Assembly: GCA_015039365.1 (NCBI GenBank) | Contig: WION01000142.1 | Coordinates: 1 to 64,000 of the forward strand | Source of the DNA: Amanita rubescens | Lineage: Eukaryota; Basidiomycota; Agaricomycetes; Agaricales; Amanitaceae | Direction: 5' to 3' | Length of the DNA: 64,000 nucleotides | Part shown: one piece after another, positions 56,690-64,000 of the stretch | How the letters are laid out: every line of letters starts with the position of its first letter | Numbering within the stretch: position 1 is the stretch's first letter | The notes under the pieces: model-generated | What the model was told of the DNA's origin: nothing | The model's input: only the letters and a program-made list of their open reading frames with translations | Databases searched by the model: none | Made by a program: the position numbers and the translations under genes

Positions 56690-57480
56690 GTATATAGGCA
56701 ATATGGGGCTTGTCTAGCAGCATTTTTTTCCCACATTTCACCTGAGGGTATTACATAATGATATCATGGCATTTGTACTTAAAAGGCACCAAGGTGTGCA
56801 ACAGAACAGCATGGAAATGAAAGACATACCGGATATGGGAGTTTCGTTCCCACGGTTCATTTTTGGATGATATGGGGCTTGTCTGGCAACAATTGTTTGC
56901 CAGATTTCATTGGCGTATATTTTAGGTAGCTTTTGTGGTGTATAACAGCAATATGGTGCACAGAAAAATAGGCAGAGATGTAGAGATTTGAAGAATTCAA
57001 CCCAATACCGAATATGGGAGGCGCATTCCCACGGCGCATTCAGGACGATACTATAGTCTATGGGGCTCGTCTGGCAGTATTATTTTACCAGATTTCATCG
57101 GGGTATATTTTAGGTAGACTTGTGCAATATATTTAGTAATGAGTATAGGCAATATTGCATGCAGATAAACGGGCAGGGAGTGTAGAGAATTCAACCTCAT
57201 CAGATATGGGAGACGCATTCCCACGGCTCATTCTGGACGATGTGGGACTCGTCAGACCGCACTTCTTCTTCCAGACTTCATCAGAGACGCACATGACATC
57301 AGTGCTACTGCGTATAGGCAATATTGTGCATGCCAGAAGGAACAGGAGTGTACGGTACAGACTCATAGAGTTCAACACATACTGTACCGGATGTGGGACT
57401 CTGCATTCCCACCCTGTCTTGGCTCGTCTGGCCGGATTTTTCATGTGCGACAACCTACATGTATCTTGCTCATCTGAACT
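56690..57480. repeat. degenerate tandem repeat of about 180 bp, 4-5 units
   Basis: Units share ATATGGGAGNCGCATTCCCA (56835, 57013, 57205, in altered form 57390), ATGGGGCTCGTCTGGC and TATAGGCAATATTG. Non-coding. Confidence 0.7.
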
Positions 57481-58018
57481 AATAATTCAGAGCAGCTGTT
57501 TGCTATAGTATCTATGCGACGGTGTGGCAGGCCGCAGACAGCCGATCTTGTACAATCATGTCTGGCGACAGGCTTCGAGATTCACAGCATTCGGCCCTCC
57601 GTCTAGTCATCAATTATACACAAATTATGTAAACGGAGACCGACAAGCAGTGGCGAATGGAGACTAGTAATCCTGTGCAGCATGTCAAGGCAATCAAGTG
57701 AGAGTGCCTGATCGCACATCTGATCTTGTACCTTAGTACTGAATGCAGGTACATCTGATCTTGTACCTTAGTGCAATGCAGCGCGTCAATGCGACGGCGC
57801 GGTCACCACGCTTCTAGGGTGCACGCTTTTCGTGGTGAAAGAATATGAGATTATTATTAAAATGGTAATAAAACTTTCAAGAAACATACTATCCACGTAA
57901 AATACTGTTGAAAGCCCCGCCCGAAATAAGTAAATGACATTGTAGCACAGAGGTGTTTCCACGACGCTGGCGCTCAACCCTTGATACAGGGTGCATCCTC
58001 ACGCGCATGGCCGCCAGC
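57481..58018. other. intergenic, no gene recognised
   Basis: ACATCTGATCTTGTACCTTA is repeated at about 57718 and 57752. A TCATCAATTATACACAAATT word near 57607 recurs at 61388-61545. It is the 3' flank of the minus-strand gene at 58019. Confidence 0.45.
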
Positions 58019-59477
58019 TTACCGAGTTTGCTTTGCCCGCTTGGATCGACACTGGCGAGACTCGTGTGAGGATTCATCGCGCTCCTCGCCATCCGAAGTG
58101 TCCTGGATATAGTCGTCGTCCCCACCGGCATCATCATCTATGCGTCGACGTCGCTTTCTGCCCTTGTCAGAACGCGTCCGTCGCGGTGCCGTGGCTTGGA
58201 TTCCGCCATCTTCTATCTGAGCATCGCGTTCATCTTCTAACCTCTCAAGTTCCTCTCGCGTCAGTTTTTTCCAATACGTGGTGCCCTGTTTCCATTTCCG
58301 TAGCAATTTTTCGAGAGTATCAATAGAACTCGATGCCTCGCTTAAGTTGATGAACTCAATCTCGCGAGGCCAGCCTTCGATTATGACGGAGTATCTCTTG
58401 ACAACATTACGGAAGTAACGTTTCCATTCCATCTTCGCACTCGGGACGCCAGAAGTTAGCCCTAACGATATTTAATAGAGAAAAAAGAGGTTGTTGGCAT
58501 GACTTACTCAGATGGTGGTTGATAATATCGCGTACTTGTGCACGCAATGTAGCGCGCCGTTGATTATGATTCCCCGCCGCACCTAAGTTTCATAGTACGT
58601 TAGTCAGCAGCCGAGGCATCGATCCAATAGAAATGATATTACCTTTCAGCCCTTGAAGCGCATAGCCCTCCATCCTACCCAAAATATCCGTCTTATCGAG
58701 CTTCAACGTACTCTCCGTAAAGTTTTCAACTCCGGCCGTGGAATAAGTGATGCTTTTCAGTGGTACATCGATCGAGCTACACGTTGCGAACAATTGAGCT
58801 TCCACGCCAGAACGCGAGCAAAGGCCGTCAAGCTGAAATATCAAGCCATTAGTCTGATTGAACTAGTAAAGAGCATTGCTTACCATGTTTTCAATGCAGC
58901 CTATAGTCTTCACAGCATCGTTTGCCCTCGACCTTGCCGAGATACGTGTGCCTTTGGCGACAAGCACCTTTTGCTGCTCGTACTCCCCGACGACCTCGGC
59001 CTTCTGTTCTTTACTCAGTGCATGATACTCAATTTGCTTCGGACCCTTGACGAGCTCTTGCAACACGGCTTTGCCTGTCGAGCCTAAAGCAATCGGATTA
59101 GAACTTGAAAAGTAGCGAAAATTTAACCTACCGCTCCTTATTACACCGTTTTCTTTCTCCGCTTGACGGGTTTTCCAGAGGAATGCATTCCATGGACTAA
59201 TCTTGCTATGTTTCCCTAGTGAAACGGTTGGAGCCATATGAATGTCGCTGGAAACCTTTCGGACACTCTTGTGATGTTCAATGGCAATACTTTCCGCTTC
59301 TTCTCGTATCTTCGACCATAATCCATCAATTGCATTGGAATAAGCTTTCGCGGCTGCTTGGCGCCCCTTGGTTGCAGCCGCTCGCTCGTCAGCACTAAGC
59401 TCCGGACGCTTGTAGGTCCTTTTTTTAGCATTTTGTTGCGTCGGTTGAATCGAAGTCCGAAATGCGAGGCCGCGCAT
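58019..59477 (-). CDS. hypothetical nuclear-type protein (417 aa, 5 exons), family recurrent in mushroom fungi
   Basis: Exons on the minus strand are 59477-59132, 59083-58884, 58832-58643, 58582-58508 and 58461-58019; introns are 46-60 bp and all phases agree. Residues 20-115 are basic and helical (KKRTYKRPELSADERAAATK), leading to SPWNAFLWKTRQAEKENG, a small conserved-looking block reminiscent of HMG-like regions. The middle holds ALQGLKG. The C-terminal block KRYFRNVVKRYSVIIEGWPR, then EKLLRKWKQGTTYWKKLTRE, belongs to a protein type I remember as widespread and multicopy in Agaricomycetes, of unknown function. It ends with an acidic/basic tail with nuclear localisation-like KGRKRRRR. It could be a DNA-binding protein linked to repeats; that is inference. 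Confidence 0.6.
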
Positions 59478-59689
59478 GAGTGGCGAGCCCTGGTATTTTT
59501 GTTAGCATGCTAGTTTATAAATGTGTTGTTGATCACCGTAGCTTTAGCGTATTTGTTGAATATGCCGGTTGAACAACTTTTTTTTTGGCAAAGTACAGGA
59601 TCAATCGGCGACTTGGCATAGAGCCCTGGTTTCAGCAGGCGGATCATCAAAAATATATTGGAAACCAAGGGACAACAGTACTATAGGAA

Positions 59690-60286
59690 CTAATAGTAGC
59701 AGAGATAGAGGAAAAAAACAGCGATCGAAATTACGCACATCAACAACGTAAACAACACAGCCCGCACACCAATACCATATTGAGCTTGGTTCACTGCTGT
59801 TGGCCCCCTAATGTCGGAGATCAATGCATGGGAAACATGTCTTGCCTGTTCCTGGGACAAGCCCCATTCAGAACTACGGAGGACTTGTTCCCAACGGCTG
59901 CTTCGAACGGTACAGGCTAGTACACGAAGCCGCGGGATAAATGAATCTGCAAGTCCAAGACGATCAAGAACATCGTTCGTATGATCGCCAATGCTGACTA
60001 TTGCGGATGATCGCAAGTCGGCTGTATTAGTATCTGTGGACAGATAAAATAAGTTTGAATAGAGGGCTAAGCACAGGCACATACCTGACGTGATAGGGCC
60101 GTTGCTTTGTGAGACCAAAGCTGACTCCCCGCGGTTCACTCGCGGCGTTCGCAACGATGCGGGTGGGGGAGTATATTCCCTGTTAATTTCGTTGTGAGAG
60201 TCTTCCAGCTTTATGCGTAAGATGTCGCTGTCAGCGGAAGTAGAACCGCTTCGCGATGGAGTGAAAGGGGATTGGCTATTTGACAT
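59690..60286 (-). CDS. small tail-anchored hypothetical protein (181 aa, 2 exons)
   Basis: Exons on the minus strand are 60286-60085 and 60033-59690, intron 51 bp. The frame is open back to 60355, but MSNSQSPFTPSRSG is the more natural start. Residues 1-65 are Ser/Thr/Pro-rich, 70-150 look globular (LDRLGLADSFIPRLRVLACT, VLRSSEWGLSQEQARHV), and 158-180 form one membrane segment (AVLFTLLMCVISIAVFFLYL). The single C-terminal segment suggests a tail-anchored protein with its bulk in the cytosol. Family unknown. Confidence 0.5.
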   Translation of the reverse strand: MSNSQSPFTPSRSGSTSADSDILRIKLEDSHNEINREYTPPPASLRTPRVNRGESALVSQSNGPITSGMCLCLALYSNLFYLSTDTNTADLRSSAIVSIGDHTNDVLDRLGLADSFIPRLRVLACTVRSSRWEQVLRSSEWGLSQEQARHVSHALISDIRGPTAVNQAQYGIGVRAVLFTLLMCVISIAVFFLYLCYY

Positions 60287-60422
60287 TCGAAGCTTCTGCG
60301 GTGTTTTCAATGCTGCAATGTCTTGCGCGAGTGTATGCCCTGGCCTGCAGCGCAAACGTATATAACCGCACCCAGGACTTTCGAACGGAGGTAGGTGGTC
60401 AGGGGCTTGGATGCGTAACTGC

Positions 60423-61040
60423 CTAGCTGGCTCTGTTCGGAGGGACAGAGTTTGGAAATGTCAGGACGGAACATGAGGCTACTTGAGTCTTACGGTAGTT
60501 AAACACGCTCGGTTTGCCATCGGCCTCGTGCTTTGCAGTGAATTGATGGAGATAAGGCACAGCAATGTGGTGCCCAAATCCTTGCACCATGTAAGCTAAA
60601 CGTTCCTGAATGTTGTCCGCTTCAAGCGCGTGAGGTGTAATATACATGTCGACTGAGACATTTTCGACAGCAAAATCTTGTTGAACTGGGTAGCCGGGGC
60701 AATGAAGCAAGACGCTCACGCCACCATCGATTCTGTCCAGCGCCGCAAGCTAAATTTGTTTCAGCACTGAGCGTTGCAGGAGCGAAGTGAGAGTGCTTAC
60801 CGCATCAAATGTATCGTTCAGGGTACCACAAACTACATCTCTCTTTGCCCTCAAATCGGCATTTGCTCCTTGCAAGTTGGTGAACATGGTATGGAGGTGA
60901 TCCCTGGTATCCGTTTGGTCCTTGTGCATTCCTTGGCGGAGGATAGCGCGACGTGCAGCCAACCATCGATCCTGAGAATGACGGACACCATTTGCGCCAA
61001 GGACGTTCGCAATGCCAGCCGGTGTGTAGGTTAGTTCCAT
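60423..61040 (-). CDS. hypothetical protein (188 aa, 2 exons)
   Basis: Exons on the minus strand are 61040-60801 and 60749-60423, intron 51 bp, phase 0. The N-terminal half is helical (DRWLAARRAILRQG, LQGANADLRAKRDVV). The C-terminal half is mixed (VQQDFAVENVSVDMYITPHA, ERLAYMVQGFGHHIAVPYLH). No domain was recognised. It lies head-to-tail with the tail-anchored gene, 137 bp upstream of it, and may belong to the same repeat-associated gene group. Confidence 0.45.
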
Positions 61041-62399
61041 TTTGTGGAGAAGTCGGAGGGGGGTGTGTATGCGAAAAATGTGTTAACGCTGGTATTAAGT
61101 CAATGTAGCCACGCTTACCCCTAGATCTATCCCATCAGTTTGATCGCCAGGTCCAGATTGCCGGCTAGATATGATATGATACTTGAAGGCTTAAGTGGCA
61201 ATACCCTGTAAATGCATGGCAAAGACGGTAGTAAGGATGCGAAGGAAAGGACTCATGTGGCCTACTACTTGTGTTGCTCACGAGGGACGTCTTACTAATC
61301 AACCACGTTGCGCCGATTAACTCCTGATCGGCCTGATCTTCAACTGTCCTCCCCGCAGCGCAGCGCGCTGTTAGCACTCCCAGAACTGCATCATCAATTA
61401 TACACAAATCGCGCTGTAAGCACCTCATCCGCATCATCAATTATACTCAAATTCATTAGTACAACTAATGAATCGATCCACACGCCATCGTCAGCATCAT
61501 CAATTATACACAAATCCATTAGTTGTAAATGAATCCATCCACATCATCAATTATACCCATCCGTAGCACCGACATGGAGCCAGACAGATGCGTAACAGAG
61601 AAGTTGCGATGAGTCACTTCGATTAAATTAGGTACTAGATATGTACTTCGAACGCTGAACCACCCATCGATCTCACCCATATTCTCGTCACAGATATCGC
61701 ATGTCATATTCCAGTTCCTTTCCTGTAGGGTCTAATTGATCCACCTCTAGGTTTATGATGGCACCCGATCGTCAAAATCGCCACCCGCAGGTTATCAGGC
61801 TATCGGATCCATAGGTGTGTGCTAGTGTATGCCTGTTTCATTGTTCCGGTATCTGATTGACCTGCTTTATGGCGTACAGCAGCTACAAACGTCGTTCATC
61901 AAGACCGCTGCATCAAGCAACAATCGTTCGTCAAGACTGTTACCTGCAAACTATTCCCTGGGTATCGTTGGATTCATATGTGCGTGCTATACGACAATTC
62001 CATTCTGGCTTTATCTGATTGGGCCTTCGCTAACTCATCCAACCCCACCCCCGTTCCAAGAACATCGAGGAACTGGCCCTGACTACACTAGCCCACTTCA
62101 TCGGCAGATCTTATTCGCCACGCAATCCACTGTTAGCGTTGCTCCCCAACAAACCTGACCTGAGATCCTCAACTAAATTCACCAAACGCGCTCGCACTAA
62201 TGGCACCGCTCGTACTAAACGCCGCCACCTTCCCTTGCCTCTGACGATGCTATCACCGGCGAGGCCAACTTAACGACAAAGACACAGTACCTGAGCCTTT
62301 GTTTTCCAGCGGCTTTGGCTTTCATCGTGCTCTTATGTCATTTTACTGGGTTTTTGACATTGTCCGAATACTACACAGTATCACATTATTTACACAAGT
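61041..62399. other. intergenic with short interspersed repeats
   Basis: CATCATCAATTATACNCAAA occurs four times at about 61388, 61431, 61492 and 61533, one copy followed by CATTAG-TACAA-CTAATG, a small hairpin. The open frame at 61829-62158 (with a hydrophobic SLGIVGFICACYTTIPFWLY stretch) has no partner exons and is not called. Confidence 0.45.
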
Positions 62400-63081
62400 C
62401 TAATCCGCTATTTCGGCTACAAAATCTGTCGCTACCTCTATGTGTGTATCTTCCTCTGTAGAATCATCATGTTCCTCGGTGTTACTAGTATCAGGCGTAC
62501 ATGGAACTGTCAGTGGCATGCTTGCTCCTGTGAAATAGGACATTCTTCTGAGTTCTGCTAACCGATTGCGATGGATACCATTCACGGATGACCTGTATTT
62601 CCATCGATGCCGTAGTTCAGCTGCCAAAGGTGGATCGTTGGTCGCTAGTGCCATTAGCACCGTCGCTACCTTGTCAGACTCTGCCTGCATGAAGGATTCG
62701 AGCCGCTGTACTTCAACATTGAGCCGCGCGATTTCTTCACGAGCACGACAAAGTTTAAAAAATTTCACGGCAGCTTCCCGGTGGACTTGCTGCGTCCATT
62801 TCTCGTGACATTTATCTGAGATGCTAAGCCGTAGCACATCAAACTCTCCTAAGAAAACGTAGTCGACGATCTGGCTCCATGACAACTCGGGCTTCGGCGG
62901 ATTAAATTTCAACGCTTGTGTGTTGTAACGTTGAATTGCGTTGCGAATGGCTTCCGATCGTTTTTGGAGAGCCTTGGCGATTTGTTCTCGGAGCTTGTAT
63001 CCTGCCCAGGTACATGTGGTCAATAAAATCCAAATCAGCATGCGTGCGGTGCCTACCTGTCCCTGACGCCCTTATTTTGGC
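62400..63081 (-). pseudogene. KDZ transposase, C-terminal end only
   Basis: The terminal exon is 63001-62400, preceded by an intron 63056-63002 and a short exon (about 63081-63057) giving KIRASGTGYKLREQIAKALQ at the join. Downstream are RSEAIRNAIQRYN, PPKPELSWSQIVDYVFLGEF, REEIARLNVEVQRLESFM and an acidic tail. From memory this is the C-terminus of Kyakuja-Dileera-Zisupton (KDZ) transposases of basidiomycetes (GTGYKLR.QI.KAL, RPXLSWXXVVXYXFLXXFD, AREEIXRLNXEXRRL). The Cys-rich zinc region and the catalytic core, which should lie upstream (above 63081 here), are absent. It is a 3' remnant; the remaining exons are intact. Confidence 0.7.
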
Positions 63082-63574
63082 TAGTTCATGTTACGTTTGT
63101 TCGTTCACTGATAAGTCAAGCTTATCAGGTACCGTAGGTTCCTCAAGGGAGTTCCGGCACTTAAGAACGTTCAAAGAATAAGAGTGTTATCAGATAAGTC
63201 CTCAAGGGAACTTAGACGATAACGAGACAGATTTTGACTGTTAAAACTAGACTGAGGTCTAGTCGTATATTTGCGTGATTTATATAGTACAAAGTACATA
63301 CGCAAATATGGTAAGTATGTACACATGTGATAATGAAAACGGTTACATGTGATAATGAAACGGTTAACATGTGAAAACGACATACATGTGATAAAAGTAA
63401 TTGGCATATGATAAACGATGAATGTTCCGGAAGGAATGCATATGCAAATAATGACATAGGAGGAATGACATAGATGATAAGATAAAAAAAGATAGGCCAT
63501 GACGTACGTTTGTAACATAGCCCTTCTCCTACATACGAAGTCCAATATTCGCCGAATATTGAATTTACTTGTGA
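63082..63574. other. non-coding, no gene recognised
   Basis: Contains repeated ACATGTGATAATGAAA/CATGTGAAAACGACAT words at about 63320-63400. The CTTATCAG/TGATAAG pair near 63110-63130 forms a short inverted repeat. The transposase upstream exons are not here. Confidence 0.45.
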
Positions 63575-64000
63575 CTACGTATCACGATTGTGTTCAGCAT
63601 CGCTGTCGTAGGTGTAAGAGTCTTCATTTCCTTGCCAGGGATGACGACGGCGGCGGCGGTTGTCAGTAAGTCGTTCTTGAAGAGTCGGTCGCTCTTCTCG
63701 TGTATTCGAGGCGGTCATAGTGGCGACATGTCGTGTCGACTGTCCTCGTGTGGATTGGCCTCGACGGTTTCCAAGGTTTCGTCGTGATGGTGGAGGTCCA
63801 GTAGTAGTAGTAGTGAAGCGGTTGCCTGGAGGGCGAGTATTTGTCCCTCGTCGTCTTCTTTCGATAAGCGGGGAAGGTTCGCCTTGTTCGAGTTGGGCGG
63901 AATCGATAGTAGTAGCAGGCGAAGCGGTAGAAATTCGTCTTTCAGGGATTTGTTCAAATGGCGTGGGCAGCGATGATTGTGTTATAGCGTCTGGATAGGT
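63575..64000 (-). CDS. partial open frame at the window edge, Ser/Thr/Pro/Arg-rich (141 codons)
   Basis: Reads without a stop from the right edge to a TAG at 63577-63575: SSLPTPFEQIPERRIS, IERRRRGTNTRPPGNR, TTTTTGPPPSRRN, GQSTRGQSTRH, DNRRRRRHPWQGNED. The low-complexity basic composition resembles the N-terminal part of gag-like polyproteins of basidiomycete LTR retrotransposons, but no zinc knuckle is in view. The start codon lies outside the window or the frame is spurious. Confidence 0.35.
   Translation of the reverse strand, partial: TYPDAITQSSLPTPFEQIPERRISTASPATTIDSAQLEQGEPSPLIERRRRGTNTRPPGNRFTTTTTGPPPSRRNLGNRRGQSTRGQSTRHVATMTASNTREERPTLQERLTDNRRRRRHPWQGNEDSYTYDSDAEHNRDT

Overview
The window is fungal nuclear DNA, most likely from a mushroom-forming basidiomycete (Agaricomycetes). 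The evidence is many short introns of about 41-78 bp with GT..AG ends, an expanded tandem family of F-box-like/LRR proteins, the C-terminal end of a KDZ-type transposase, a basidiomycete-type P-loop GTPase, an extra Spt5-like gene and an integrase-core (DDE) gene. It is a repeat-rich accessory region with few recognisable housekeeping genes. Genus and species cannot be told from the sequence.

Layout. 1-21 kb: a tandem cluster of related F-box-like genes on the + strand. One copy is clearly intact (3840-5099) and one nearly so (1121-2335). The rest are decaying copies broken by frameshifts, deletions, an inversion and a repeat. Set among them are a secreted protein made by internal tandem duplication (7792-8841), a broken acylaminoacyl-peptidase (9109-10710, -) holding an inserted element with 26-bp perfect inverted ends, a second secreted protein (14382-15184, -), and two nested hAT-like non-autonomous transposons with 8-bp target duplications (15225-19027 and 15245-16557).

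21-35 kb: a better preserved gene block. It has a complete ten-exon Spt5-like gene (22324-25581, -), an integrase-like N-terminal fragment (26662-27125, +), a divergent pair sharing about 100 bp (an unknown protein 27460-29096, -, and an integrase-core DDE protein 29201-30953, +), and a long Cys-rich, possibly HECT-like gene (31209-34545, -).

36-41 kb: a NACHT/ankyrin (NLR-type) pseudogene followed by repeats, then an intact-looking P-loop GTPase (39913-41234, +).

41-57.5 kb: mostly repeats. These are a 69-bp minisatellite, three large blocks of short TCCGC...GCGGA hairpins, a 2.6-kb fold-back hAT-like element, a 312-bp direct repeat pair with telomere-like TTAGGG units, and further tandem repeats. 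Inside them lies a ten-exon gene (48292-53306, +) for a 1,151-residue protein with a ParB/sulfiredoxin-like motif. Its seventh intron is 1.13 kb long and filled with the same hairpins that flank the gene.

57.5-64 kb: three small - strand genes of unknown function, the 3' end of a KDZ transposase (62400-63081, -), and an open reading frame running off the right edge.

Exon-intron structures were built by hand from splice consensus, phase and family resemblance. Family assignments come from memory of motifs, with no database search. The most unusual feature is the ParB-like gene with its hairpin-filled intron, set between blocks of the same hairpin family.
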